Assembly: GCA_034770075.1 (NCBI GenBank) | Contig: CM068387.1 | Location: forward strand, 78,245,971-78,309,970 | Length of the DNA: 64,000 bases | Source of the DNA: Aralia elata | Taxonomy: Eukaryota; Streptophyta; Magnoliopsida; Apiales; Araliaceae | Reading direction: 5' to 3' | Shown here: piece after piece, positions 45,280-57,479 of the stretch | How positions within the stretch are numbered: the stretch's first letter is position 1 | Layout: each line of letters opens with the position of its first letter | Position numbers and translations under genes: made by a program | Notes under the pieces: generated by a model | Told to the model about the DNA's origin: nothing | Seen by the model: the letters and a program-made list of their open reading frames with translations, nothing else | The model's database searches: none

Positions 45280-45832
45280 CGCTTCCTTTGCCCGCCCCTT
45301 TCTTAGGATGGTTCCTTACCCAATGATCTCACGCTCCACAATTAAAGCACGCTCCTTTCTTCTGGTTGGGACAGTTAGGGGCGATGTGTCCCTTCTGCCC
45401 ACAACCATAACATACTGTCTTTCCTTTCAGGCATACTCCGGTGTGATTCTTTCCACAATTCTTGCACTGCTCGACCCTTTTCTTCGAGTCACCTTGCTTA
45501 TTACTAGCACTCTCAGAAGAGTTCCACTTCTTCTTCTGGCCTCTACTATTACCGCTACTTCCTTCGGCTTTGCTTTCCCCTTCTTTCATCTTGTCCTTCT
45601 TTTCTTTATTAACTTGGGTTAATGTGCCACTCCCACTTTCTGCTATTATTGCCATCTCTATAACTCCTGTAAATGGGTTCAGCTGAAACATCAAAACTTG
45701 ACTGTAAAGCCAAGGTTGCAGTCCTTGTTCGAATCTTCTTGTCGATCCCTCAGGCGTCGCCTGAGCCTGCTGTCTTCTTCTTCTTGGTGTCATCTTACTG
45801 TTCAACATTTGCTTTATCAGTTCATTATTCAC
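45280..45832 (-). pseudogene. E1 gag, internally deleted, copy 2
   Basis: Duplicate of 12267-12819, nearly identical. It has the same fusion of the N-terminus to RRFEQGLQPWLY and the same stop after CFNCGA. The frame after that stop continues in pol at 23449 once S1 is removed. The spacer 45833-46153 upstream of it holds no gene I can support. Confidence 0.8.
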
Positions 45833-46153
45833 TTATCGAAAATATTCAAGAACTATCTCAAACACTTATATATAATACATGACATGTTTATCAAACATAG
45901 GTATATATACATAAGCTTCATTTAGTATAGCGTACATATAGCATATCTATCAATTACATCACCATCACCATCATATCCCACTATTTCCATCAAAATCTGG
46001 GATTTAGAATACAAACACATACACACATAGATGTATAAACATATATATCCTAACATCCGTCTACTAGCAGTCTAAGGAAGCATTCCACACTCAACGAACG
46101 TCATCATACTCTTGATCCATGATACAAATTATCATCCTTTCGTCCATAATGTA

Positions 46154-46649
46154 CTAAGGATACTCCTCCGGTCCTGGATAATAGTACATCTGATCTTCTG
46201 CTCTTCCGAATGCAGTACGAAAATCATACTCTATCTCGTCCATCTTCGCCTTCTTCGAACGAACTTCTCCTTCTACTCGATCAATGCGTTGAGCGGATCT
46301 AATCCACGTGTCTGTCATCCTCGCTCGCTCAGCTGACTCTTCCCGCAGCCGATCGTTAACAATTTCTTTCTCAACTTGTAACGGTGTCGCTTTCTGCTCT
46401 GCCTGAGCTAGTCTTTGCTCGAGCTTTGCTACTCAGGCGGTGAGGTCTTGAATTATCGCCTTCTTCTGGTCTATCGTTGCTTGACGATCCTCAGCTTGCT
46501 CCTCTAACTCTTCGACTCTATCCTGAAGCTCTATATTATGGTCGTAAACCATATCAAATAACTTAGCTTCGAATGAGGTAGGTGGTACCTCATCCGAATC
46601 TTCTTCTACTTCCTCGGGATCTTTTTCTGGATCCGACTCAGACACATAT
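46154..46649 (-). pseudogene. E1 upstream coiled-coil ORF, C-terminal part, copy 2
   Basis: Same as 13141-13636 but with a CGA-to-TGA nonsense change after IIQDLTA (codon at about 46430-46433). Its N-terminal part is at 49418-49544, beyond the E2 solo LTR. Confidence 0.7.
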
Positions 46650-46903
46650 TGTGACACCCCCAAATCCGGGTACTTAATTTCCTCAGGATTTGGTGTTCAC
46701 AATCCAAAAACATCACATCACATCTAACTACCCATTCAAATAATGGAAATACTATGAATTAAAATAGAAATCTCCCATTAGAGGGTTACACCATCATTAA
46801 TAAACAAATCCCAGGTCATCTAACCTTAAATAAACATCAGTGCGGAAAACATAAATCAAATCTATTACATAAACAACAATAAAGCAAATACAACAAGTCT
46901 TCA

Positions 46904-46966
46904 TCACTTGTTTGCTTTTTCTTTGCCCTTACTAGTGGATGGCTCATCAGTTCTTTCAACTTTAGC
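46904..46966 (-). CDS. conserved LTR terminal micro-exon, E2 copy 2
   Basis: After CATTGCAG on the minus strand: AKVERTDEPSTSKGKEKANK then TGA. Joining to the donor-like TTGAAG|GTAAT at 48771/48770 keeps the frame open (LIE-AKVER). Confidence 0.45.
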   Translation of the reverse strand, partial: AKVERTDEPSTSKGKEKANK

Positions 46967-47119
46967 TGCAATGTTATTATGCAAGTGTGAGCAATGATTG
47001 CCCAACAAGTATAACAACAACAGTAATAATAACATGCGAAATAATTAATGGGTATCGAATATTCGAAGATTTAACTTTTGAGTCAAGAATGTAAAACAAG
47101 ATTCAAAAGAACGTCTGAG

Positions 47120-47428
47120 GGTCTTAAGACCACGAACTATGTCCCAGGTTATCAAGCATTTCTACTTTAAACCTTTAACAGTCGTAAGACTATATGGACC
47201 TTTCTTCTCGTACTCAGGGGGATCAGCCCTTTGTACCATGTATGTGCACAACATCTTAACGCTAACGCGTAAATAAAATCCCCTGTATAAGGGTTGTTCA
47301 TCTCAGTTTGATATCGGAGTCCGCACCAAAGGAAGTTTGGTTTGGTTTGGATTTACTTCAATAACGTTTCTAGAATTTAGAACGCTCATCAACTATGGAC
47401 TAGTCGAATCAATAAGGGTTCGCTAGTC
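47120..47428 (-). other. conserved hairpin module of gypsy LTRs, E2 copy
   Basis: In minus-strand order: H1, arms GACTAGCGAA and TTCGACTAGTC with one bulged A (47398-47428); H2, CCCT/AGGG (47281-47293); H3, ACGC/GCGT (47259-47270); box GGCTGATCCCC (about 47217-47227); H4, GGTC/GACC around TTAA (47120-47131). The arm bases differ from E3 and E1 yet pair. Confidence 0.5.
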
Positions 47429-47989
47429 AATTAAGGTTCAAAAGGTATAATTCGAGAATCAAAACTAAATCTCACAAAAGGTACGATTGAATACGTTCTA
47501 TATAACTGAAGCATTACAAAGAGGAAATTAAAAACGTCTCATTGAATCCATGAAATTGAATGGAATAGAAACAATAACTTGCTCAAGAAGTAATAGCATT
47601 ATAAAGCTTGTATTCTATGATAATGAAATTTAGAAACTTGCGTAAACGTAAAAGTAAGGATAAGATACTTGCCTCGTGCGTAGACTATAAATTTAAGACT
47701 CACGTTTCTCTAATCAACCTATACATTCCGTTTATAAAACAGTAACAATAATTAGTTACAGTATTCTAAACACTTCAGAACTCATTCTCATCCAAAATTT
47801 CTATTTTAATAGCTCAGTTGACATCGAACAATCCATGGGTTTATGCTTACCACCCATTACAGTATTTTAGCATTCATTTTATACCTTAGCCTAAGCTTTA
47901 GGTATATCTACGATATCATAACATGATCTCAAAGAAAGAAGAAAATTTTTACTGTTGTCTTTTTACCCTTTTTTTTTTTTTAGTTCCCG

Positions 47990-48150
47990 CCTGGGCGAGA
48001 AAATCCTTCACAAAAATCTCGCCGGGGAGAGGAATTGCTTCACAAAATTCTCACCGGGGGCGAGGAATTGCTTTACAAAATTCAAGTCGGGGCGAGCTCC
48101 CCGCCGGGGAGAGGGATCCCTTCGCAAAATTCTCGTCGGGGCGAGAATTA
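47990..48150. repeat. GC-rich CGGGGCGAG array in E2 LTR
   Basis: Four to six units of about 32 bases (AATTGCTTCACAAAATTCTC then CGCCGGGGCGAGG) form a GC island. The unit number and order differ among the copies at 14970-15130, 47990-48150 and 54125-54305. Reading frames here are repeat artefacts. Confidence 0.85.
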
Positions 48151-49417
48151 CGAATTCCAGTTTCTGCAGTTCGCGAAGAACGCAGAAACAGGCCAAAATT
48201 TCCCAATCTTGTTATTCTTATGTCAAATTAAACATACCCAGACACTATAATTCATAAATAATCGCTTCCCAAGCCTTCTAACATGATTCTAACCACTTAA
48301 ATCACATAAATCATGAATCTAAGAATCAAATTTGAGGTTTCTTATTAGTTTATCAAAGTTTCTACAATTTCTATAAAATCACACATAACAGGTTCGTTAT
48401 ACAACCAAATTGAACCGTTTAAATCTTGATTCCTTCATTTATACATGCATAATCAAAGTAAGTTATCAATTTATCCAATTAACTAGCAACACAGACTTCA
48501 ATTTCATACATTCAAACCATGTTCGTACACTGTACTACTCTGTAACTTTCTGAATTCTCATATACACATAATTTCACCGATTAAATTACTCTAAATCATA
48601 TTTAAATCATATAAAACACATAAATACATGCTTACTAACATCTAACATCAAATTATTTAAAGATTTAGCCATAGAAATCAAATTACAGAAGATATAGAGA
48701 ACTCTAAACTTACGTTCATGGAATAAACTCATCAGAACATAAATTAAAAACTTAATTTAGAAGGATTACCTTCAATTAAATGCTTTAAATGATGCAAGGA
48801 GATGAATGATTTCTTCAATTCTCTAATTCCTCACAAATCTCTCTCTTTTCTCTCTGTATTGGCCTTTTGGAAACTGATGAATAGTAGATAATAGGAATAC
48901 GTGAAAAACTAAGTAGCAGAACATGGTGTCAGTTTAATAACTGGCACCAACTTCCACTAAGGCCATGTTTGGCTACTCATATATTCCTCACTTCTAATTT
49001 ATTTTAATAAATAGCTTATTACATAGTTTCATGTCACACTTTAATCAACTAAATAATCTTAATAAAATCAAATATATAAAATAGAATAATTCTACTTTAA
49101 ATCACATAGTCATATAAATAAAATTCTCATTTATTAATAATGACCATTTACTAAATCTCTAATTAATAATTAAATTATATTAGAAATTACATTATACTTA
49201 TTTAAATAATGTATTTAATCAAATAAATTCAATTAAACACATACTTTAAATATAAAAAAATTCTTCACGTCAATTTAACTAATGTAACGCATGTAATTAA
49301 ATTAATCTACCACAAATTCATCAATTAATCAATTAATTCAACAATCAAATCGTCGAAAAATATTTATTTAATTCAATAAATATTTAAAATAAGTTACAAA
49401 AATTCTCGTTTGTCACA

Positions 49418-49544
49418 CATATTCATTGCCCTCTATCGCAACTGCTAGAATTGACTCTACTGGTGCCAACTGCTCACATACTACGTGCACATCTCGTACC
49501 TCTTCCTCATCACCTACGTGACTGGGTCCTCCTATCTCTGGCAT
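49418..49544 (-). pseudogene. E1 upstream ORF, N-terminal part
   Basis: From an ATG at 49544 the frame reads MPEIGGPSHVGDEEEVRDVH through EQLAPVESILAVAIEGNEY, where the E2 LTR is inserted. Joined to 46649-46154 it gives about 206 codons, close to the 201 of the E3 ORF. The start resembles the E2 ORF (MSDIGGSSQPREIV) at 52567. Confidence 0.75.
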
Positions 49545-49774
49545 CCTGCCATAACCAAATTTAGGTTTTAAATTACTACGCACAGAAACATAAGTTTATT
49601 AACCACAATTAAGCACATAGGTTGTTTTATTATCTGTAATGAATTTCCTGAATTCATTTCTTAGAAATACTCGATTTGAGTTTTCTCCAACTACTAAATT
49701 CTCTATCTCTTATAAGGTTATAGCCTAAGGTTTTCCCCACCTAAGGTTTATAACCTACAGTTTTGATACCAACA
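49545..49774 (-). other. E1 leader and degenerate primer site
   Basis: On the minus strand TGGTATCAAAAC (49760-49771) is a decayed Met primer site just after the LTR end. The leader between it and the ORF contains AAACCTTAGGCTATAACC and no gene. Confidence 0.7.
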
Positions 49775-50039
49775 CGTGACGCCCCCAAATCCGAGGTCTC
49801 TTTACCCACATATTCAGTGCTCACGGTACTATACATTCATCGTCTATTATACCCATGCATTCAATCATAAGGACAAAAATTTAATTACAAAGCTATTACA
49901 GTCCATCTTATATTACAAATCCCAGGTTCTAAGACCTTTACTAAAATATAACACACAACATCATAGATAATAACACAATCTATAATCATCAACATAAATA
50001 ACATAAACTATTACAAAATCAGATGTGATACAATATCCT

Positions 50040-50102
50040 CTATTTTGATGCTTTTTTCTTGCCTTTATCCTTGCGTAACGTCTCACTCTGTTCTAGCTTT
50101 GC
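50040..50102 (-). CDS. conserved LTR terminal micro-exon, E1
   Basis: After ATGCTTTCAG on the minus strand: AKLEQSETLRKDKGKKKASK then TAG, 20 codons as in the other families. The KDKGK block is identical to E3 and S1 although the surrounding LTR is strongly diverged. Confidence 0.5.
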   Translation of the reverse strand, partial: AKLEQSETLRKDKGKKKASK

Positions 50103-50293
50103 TGAAAGCATGAAGTTCATAGCAAGAATGAGCATTCGATTGCTTAACAAGTAATACAGTTGGTAAAAACAACAACATCAGGAATCATGCTTTCAGTTCA
50201 ACAACTGAACAATAGTTGTGAATGATGCCTCAATAATTAGGAATATGATATAGTAGTCTAATTCATTAACAATACTTTTAAAAACATATTGAG

Positions 50294-50638
50294 TGGTCCG
50301 ATGACCATTGAACTCTTGCTTCTCAAAATAGGTTTAGTAGTTGGTAAACTAAAAATCGATATTTTTCTTCTGGGTTCTTCTAGGTGATCAGCCTATCTGT
50401 ACCCTATATTGTACAACACGTAAACGTCTATTTGTCCCTTGAAGGGGACGATCGGTATTACTGACCAAAAATAATTCCCCTAATAGTAGGGTTGTTCTTC
50501 TCAGTCTTTACATCTGGAAATCCAAGTCAAAATAATTTGATTGGATGGCTACAATAAATATCAATAACATTTCGATGATTCATTCTTAAATCAATAAAGT
50601 AATTCAATATAGGTCTAGCCGAAACAATTGGCTTAGAC
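50294..50638 (-). other. conserved hairpin module of gypsy LTRs, E1 copy
   Basis: H1, arms GTCTAAGCC and GGCTAGAC (50613-50638); H2, CCCTA/TAGGG around four bases (50478-50491); H3, GTCCC/GGGAC (50434-50449); box GGCTGATCACC (50383-50393); H4, TGGTC/GACCA around ATCG (50294-50307). Listed in minus-strand order. Confidence 0.55.
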
Positions 50639-52307
50639 AACCCTTCCCAACAATTCATGGAATATAGAACTTTAAAGCTTCAATAGCATGCATTATAGTA
50701 TAATTGGATATCTTCAATAAAAGTAAGAATACCTGCACAATAAAAATTTATGAAATCTTAGAATTTATATAACATCAGAAACTCGCACAATGTCTAAGAG
50801 TTGTACAGTTTAAGAAACTTGCTCAAATATAAATTGAGTTAAGTTAGAAAACTTGCATTCAATATATAGAAAGAATGAATTTAGGGAACTTGCATATTCA
50901 TAATAAACTTGCATAATATAAAAAGTTGTACAGGTTAGGAAACTTGCTTCGTGCGTCTGCTACAATAATATAACACACGCTCTTCAATTATCCACTCTAC
51001 GATTTTCAGAGTTCACCCTGTGATTTTTAGAGTTCACCCTACGATTTTCACTCTACAATTTGCAGAGTTCACCCTACGATCTTCCCTCCACAACTTGTGA
51101 AGTTTTCCCCACGATTTGCGAGGCGAACGTCATGGATTCGACTCTACTACCTCCACTTGGGCAGATTCGTAGCACATATTTCCAAACGTCATAACTTCTT
51201 CATTTTAAGTCAGAATTAGTCCGTTCTTAAGGCTATGGAAAGCTTGTAACCTGAACTACAACATATCCAAAAATTATAAATTTTCAAATTTTTTAACAGA
51301 TCAAAACAGAGGCTCCAAGAAGCCTCGTCGCACTAGTTTTCTATGTTCTTGACAGTTTTGACACATTTTCTTAAAATCGCTATAACTCCCTAATCCGAGG
51401 TCGAAATGCATTCATTCCAAAGCCTATGGCTTTATAATTCAATGTATTACAATGATCTAGAAAGTCAAAATTTTTCATGCAACACAACAATACCATATTT
51501 GATCGTAAGATCACTGTTCATACTAAGTAATCGTGTTATTGACATGGTTTATTAAAATCTTCACCACAGATTCGTTTTGAAAGCTTTTTACTCCATTCCC
51601 ACTGGATTAACTTCATAACCCATAAAAGTAAAATACCACAACTACAAACAAAGAAAACAAACACAGAATCGAAGTTATAATTCCTCTAAAACATTCTGAA
51701 TGTCCATATTTGTTCAAAAATATTCATGTTCTTCATTGTTCTTCATCCTTTACGCATGGGTTCAGATTTCTTGTCCATATTGTTTCACTTTAATGTTATT
51801 AGGAAGGTTTTTAGGGTCTTAAGAACTTCCATAACAACTTACACACAACTAACAACAACCATACACAACAAAAATCAAACCCACCAAGCATATAAGCTGC
51901 AAAACCATGAAATCTTGAAATAGTGAAAGAAAAGGGTTATGGTTGATGTTTACTTCTTGATTCTTGCTACTTGATGCTAAAAGACTCAGTCAGAGCTTGA
52001 AGCTCTCTCTTCTTCTTGGCTTTCTCCCGAACAAACCCACTTCTTTCTCTCTCTCTCTAGGATTATTTTTCTCTCTCTAACTTCTTCTTCTTGGCTTTCT
52101 CCTGAACAAATCCACTTCTTTCTTTCTCTCTCTCTCTAGGATTGTTTTTCTTTCTCTAACTTCTTCTTTTTTCTTCTAAAAATCTTCTCTCTTTTCACTT
52201 TCCTTCTTTCTGTAACTGAACTCTCTCAACTCTCTTAGCAATGAACTGAAGTTGAGTTTGAAATGAGGAAGAGAGTGAAAGAGGTCGGACGAATGGAATG
52301 GGGGAGA

Positions 52308-52567
52308 TCATGCACCTGCTCAAAGATCTGAAAACCTGAGGAAGATAGTGGTATCTCCTCAGGGTCTTCTTCCTCCACCTCAACCTCTTCAGGATCCTCC
52401 TCGAGATCTGACTCAGGCTCATGCTCCTGACCCTCAACCGTGATCAATGGAGATAGCTCTCTATGTACCAACTGCTCCCTGATAACATGAATATCACGGG
52501 GCTCCTCCTCTCCAGCCACTCGGGGCACAATCTCCCTAGGCTGACTGGATCCTCCAATATCCGACAT
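52308..52567 (-). pseudogene. E2 upstream ORF, N-terminal fragment
   Basis: From an ATG at 52567 the frame reads MSDIGGSSQPREIVPRVAGE, continues through VEGQEHEPESDLEEDPEEVE, and reaches EIPLSSSGFQIFEQVHDL, where E1 LTR sequence begins at 52307. It aligns with the E1 upstream ORF (ESD.E.DPEEVE) and so is the same accessory protein of a second element. Confidence 0.7.
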
Positions 52568-52799
52568 CCTGACAACAAAGTTTAAATTTTAATTAATACT
52601 CGGTACTAATCGCGGCACATAGGTTGTTAACACATAAACACATAACACATAAAGTCTTTTATTATCTTTAATGAATTCCTTAATTCATTCCTTAGAACTC
52701 GATGAGAGTTTATCACCACTATATTTTCTGACTCTAAAAAGGCTACTACCATAAGGTTTCCCCACCTAAGGTTCATAACCTACAGCTCTGATACCAACC
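52568..52799 (-). other. E2 leader and primer binding site
   Basis: On the minus strand TGGTATCAGAGC (52785-52796) lies three bases from the LTR end. The leader up to the ORF start has no gene. Confidence 0.8.
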
Positions 52800-55572
52800 T
52801 GTGACACCCCCAAATTCGGGTACTTAATTTCCTCAGGATTTGGTGTTCACAATCCAAAAACATCACATCACATCTAACTACCCATTCAAATAATGGAAAT
52901 ACTATGAATTAAAATAGAAATCTCCCATTAGAGGGTTACAACATCATTCATAAACAAATCCCAGGTCATCTAACCTTAAATAAACATCAGTGCGGAAAAC
53001 ATAAATCAAATCTATTACATAAACAACAATAAAGCAAATACAACAAGTCTTCATCACTTGTTTGCTTTTCCTTTGCCCTTACTAGTGGATGGCTCATCAG
53101 TTCTTTCAACTTTAGCTGCAATGTTATTATGCAAGGGTGAGCAATGATTGCCCAGCAAGTATAACAACAACAGTAATAATAACATGCGAAATAATTAATG
53201 AGTATCGAATATTCGAAGATTTAGCTTTTGAGTCAAGAATGTAAAACAAGATTCAAAAGAACGTCTGAGGGTCTTAAGACCACGAACTATGTCCCAGGTT
53301 ATCAAGCATTTCTACTTTAAACCTTTAACAGTCGTAAGACTATATGGACCTTTCTTCTCGTACTCAGGGGGATCAACCCTTTGTACCATGTATGTGCACA
53401 ACATCTTAACGCTAACGCGTAAATAAAATCCCCTGTATAAGGGTTGTTCATCTCAGTTTGACATCGGAGTCCGCACCAAAGGAAGTTTGATTTGGATTTA
53501 CTTCAATAACGTTTCTAGAATTTAGAACGCTCATCAACTATGGACTAGTCGAATCAATAAGGGTTCGCTAGTCAATCAAGGTTCAAAAGGTATAATTCGA
53601 GAATCAAAACTAAATCTCATAAAAGGTACGATTGAATACGTTCTATATAACTGAAACATTACAAAGAGGAAATTAAAAACGTCTCATTGAATCTATGAAA
53701 TTGAATGGAATAGAAACAATAACTTGCTCAAGAAGTAATAGCATTATAAAGCTTGTATTCTATGATAATTAAATTTAGAAACTTGCGTAAACGTAAAAGT
53801 AAGGATAAGATACTTGCCTCGTGCGTAGACTATAAATTTAAGACTCACGTTTCTCTAATCAACCTATACATTCCATTTATAAAACAGTAATAATAATTAG
53901 TTACAGTATTATAAACACTTCAGAACTCATTCTCATCCAAAATTTCTATTTTAATAGCTCAATTGACATCGAACAATCCATGAGTTTATGCTTACCACCC
54001 ATTACAGTATTTTAGCATTCATTTTATACCTTTGCCTAAGCTTTAGGTATATCTACGATATCATAACATGATCTCAAAGAAAGAAGAAAATTTTTACTCT
54101 TGTCTTTTTACTCATTTTTTTTAGTCCCGCCGGGGCGAGAAAATCCTTCACAAAAATCTCGCCGGGGCGAGGAATTGCTTCACAAAATTCTCGTCGGGGC
54201 GAAATCTCGTCGGGGCGAGGAATTGCTTCACAAAATTCTCACCGGGGCGAGCTCCCCGCCGGGGCGAGGGATCCCTTCGCAAAATTCTCGCCGGGGCGAG
54301 AATTACGAATTCCAGTTTCTGCAGTTCGCGAAGAAAGCAGAAACAGGCCAAAATTTGCCAATCTTATTATTCTTATGTCAAATTAAACATATCCAGACAC
54401 TTTAATTCATAAATAATCGCTACCCAAGCCTTCTAGCATGATTTTAACCACTTAAATCACATAAATCATGAATCTAAGAATCAAATTTGAGGTTTCTTAT
54501 CAGTTTATCAAAGTTTCTACAATTTCTATAAAATCACACATAACAGGTTCGTTATACAACCAAATTGAACCGTTTAAATCTTGATTCCTTCATTTATACA
54601 TGCATAATCAAAGTAAGTTATCAATTTATCCAATTAACTAGCAACACAGACTTCAATTTCATACATTCAAACCATGTTCGTACACTGTACTACTCTGTAA
54701 CTTTCTGAATTATCATATACACATAATTTCACCGATTAAATTACTCTAAATCATATTTAAATCATATAAAACACATAAATACATGCTTACTAACATCTAA
54801 CATCAAATTATTTAAAGATTTAGCCATAGAAATCAAATTACAGAAGATATAGAGAACTCTAAACTTACGTTCATGGAATAAACTCATCAGAACATAAATT
54901 AAAAACTTAATTTAGAAGGATTACCTTCAATTAAATGCTTTAAATGATGCAAGGAGATGAATGATTTCTTCAATTCTCTAATTCCTCACAAATCTCTCTC
55001 TTTTCTCTCTGTATTGGCCTTTTGGAAACTGATGAATAGTAGATAATAGGAATACGTGAAAAACTAAGTAGCAGAACATGGTGTCAGTTTAATAACTGGC
55101 ACCAACTTCCACTAAGGCCATGTTTGGCTACTCATATATTCCTCACTTCTAATTTATTTTAATAAATAGCTTATTACATAGTTTCATGTCACACTTTAAT
55201 CAACTAAATAATCTTAATAAAATCAAATATATAAAATAGAATAATTCTACATTAAATCACATAGTCATATAAATAAAATTCTCATTTATTAATAATGACC
55301 ATTTACTAAATCTCTAATTAATAATTAAATTATATTAGAAATTACATTATACTTATTTAAATAATGTATTTAATCAAATAAATTCAATTAAACACATACT
55401 TTAAATATAAAAAAATTCTTCACGTCAATTTAACTAATGTAACGCATGTAATTAAATTAATCTACCACAAATTCATCAATTAATCAATTAATTCAACAAT
55501 CAAATCGTCGAAAAATATTTATTTAATTCAATAAATATTTAAAATAAGTTACAAAAATTCTCGTTTGTCACA
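52800..55572 (-). mobile_element. E2 5' LTR (third copy of this LTR in the window)
   Basis: It matches 46650-49417 over its full 2.77 kb, but here the LTR end is followed by E2's own primer site, so it is a true 5' LTR. Its upper flank is CATAT and E1 ORF sequence, identical to that of the solo LTR, so both descend from one E2 insertion. It holds the CGGGGCGAG array (54125-54305) and the 20-codon frame (53054-53116). Confidence 0.9.
53054..53116 (-). CDS. conserved LTR terminal micro-exon, E2 copy 3
   Basis: Reads AKVERTDEPSTSKGKGKANK then TGA after CATTGCAG. It differs from E2 copy 2 only at one codon (Gly here, Glu there); Gly is the state in E3 and S1. Confidence 0.45.
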   Translation of the reverse strand, partial: AKVERTDEPSTSKGKGKANK

Positions 55573-55649
55573 CATATTCATTGCCCTCTATCGCAACTGC
55601 TAGAATTGACTCTACTGGTGCCAACTGCTCACATACTACGTGCACATCT
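55573..55649 (-). pseudogene. fragment of E1 upstream ORF
   Basis: CATAT plus about 72 bases identical to 49418-49494, part of the E1 ORF N-terminus, cut at 55649 by the copia element. Confidence 0.8.
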
Positions 55650-57447
55650 TGTTAGGTTTGTATAACGCGAACATGCAATCAAATTACATTAATAAAGCGG
55701 AAGCGCGATAAAATCAGATTTTAAAATTTTTATACAAACCATCACCATGATCTTTCTTTATGCACAATTATTAATTAAACGAAAGAGATGGGGAATAAGA
55801 ATTATACCCTTGTAGAATTCTAGCTTCCTCAGGTACAAGTTCACCTCCAATTCCTTCGCGTTCTCCTTGAATTCCACCGATTAAATTCCTTCCTTTGATC
55901 AACGTTAGCCACCCAAGTGTTTGGCCTCTAGAGGTTATCCACCAAGGAATAATACTTGTTCAAGAAGATGGGTGTTGGCAAAACCCTAGTTTCTATCTCT
56001 ATAGAAATTGTAAGTACTCTCTACAATTCTTATGTAAGAGTGTGTAAACCTAATCTATGATAAGACTTCTCTTATTTATAGATATAGGAAAACCCTTCCC
56101 TAAACTATTTAGGATTAGGGTTTCTATTCTAATTAAACTCCTTTAATTAAATTAAACTCCTAATCCAATTAGGAATTCATGTGAGAGTACTTCTATTAAT
56201 TAATTCCCAATCCCTATTAGGAATTAAATAATAGTAATAGTAATAATAATAATAAGACTCCTCTTATTAATTTATATTTAATATTTCTAAAATATTAAAT
56301 AATAAATATTAAGCTATTTAATTTATTCTATCTCCATAGACTAAATTAAATACACGTAACTTATTATTACAATTATGTCATTTACTTCTTAAATAAATAT
56401 TTTCCTTTTGCGGTGTGACCCTTTAGGTTCTCCATATTAAACCGGTTGTGAATAAATCAATTAGAACAATTCTAATCTTATTTAAATAAATAAATTAAAC
56501 TATTTAATTCATTTAAATAAATAATATTTATTCTACAATAAGGGTAAGCCCCTTAGCGATCAACGACTTTCCAGATAATATAGATTTCAACATTAATCAT
56601 AAAAGAACCTTTCAGTGCATAGTTACCGTACAATTCAATCCTTCTACCATACAATGTCCCAATTAAATATAAGACATGGAATTACTGTCAAGTCTTATTT
56701 TATTTAATTATATGTATTTCGATTCTCAAATTCACAACTCTAATTAATGCAAATTAGAAACTCCTTTCTAATTTCATTCTGCTTTGGCCAAAGACTTCTG
56801 AGTCGTCATTTATCGAATCACATAGGACATTCTCTCCTTTTACTAGAAGTGGTAAATTCTTTATTGAACATTCACCTATCTCCATGTATAACTTATTATA
56901 CCCAATCATACCCTTTGATATACCCTAAAGGTCTTAAGGGACATGTCAAAGTATAACTCATCATACACAAGATACTATGATGATCTCAAGTCCAAGGATC
57001 ACTTGTACTACTATCACTAGAGGAATTTCTATTGACAGGCGAGTAAAACTCCATTAGGTATTCCTTAGCGAGCCACGTTCAGTGAACTTATTCTCTAATA
57101 AGCACCTACATACTTGCTTTAGTGTCTTCACACAAATGATTATGAGATCAATCATTCTCTTCATAAGAGCAATCAACGTATGTACTAATCTATCCGGATT
57201 CACTAATCCCATTTTTAATAATCCATCGATTAGGAACAATTTAAGTTTGTGAGATATCTAGAATTTAGATCTCATTAGCATGATCCCCATCATGATTCTA
57301 AAAGCATTGCTCAAAACTATGAGTTTATCACATTTAATATAACAGCACCATGTATATAATATAAAATGCCTTTAATAACCGAATAAGATTACAAAGTATA
57401 TGCTACATCATATCAAATATGATTGGCTTGTGTGCATACTACTTTCA
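55650..57447 (-). mobile_element. copia 3' LTR
   Basis: 1798 bases, minus strand TGAAAGTAGTATGC to CAAACCTAACA. The AGTGGGAGAT polypurine tract lies just upstream (57448-57458). The short frames inside are not genes. Confidence 0.9.
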
Positions 57448-57479
57448 ATCTCCCACTTGCACTAAAGCCAATCGTCATG

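Larger units (their letters stand above)
46650..49417 (-). mobile_element. E2 solo LTR in E1 upstream ORF
   Basis: A 2.77 kb LTR whose minus strand starts TGTGACAAACG and ends GGGGGTGTCACA. The target duplication is CATAT at 46645-46649 and 49418-49422. No interior remains. It interrupts the E1 ORF between GNEY and VSESDPEK. It contains a CGGGGCGAG array (about 47990-48150), the hairpin module (47120-47428) and a 20-codon frame (46904-46966). Confidence 0.93.
49775..52307 (-). mobile_element. E1 5' LTR, truncated at its start
   Basis: On the minus strand it ends GGGGGCGTCACG, beside the primer site. It matches 16600-18050 of the 3' LTR. At 52307 the match stops in the promoter-proximal leader and E2 sequence follows, so the U3 is missing. 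It contains a short form of the minisatellite (50990-51085), several GCAAGTTTCC-like repeats (50760-50955), the hairpin module (50294-50638) and a 20-codon frame (50040-50102). The short frames elsewhere in it are not supported as genes. Confidence 0.8.

Noticed and set aside
56747..57239. Small frames in the copia LTR
   Set aside because: They lie on opposite strands inside an LTR and have no conserved motif.
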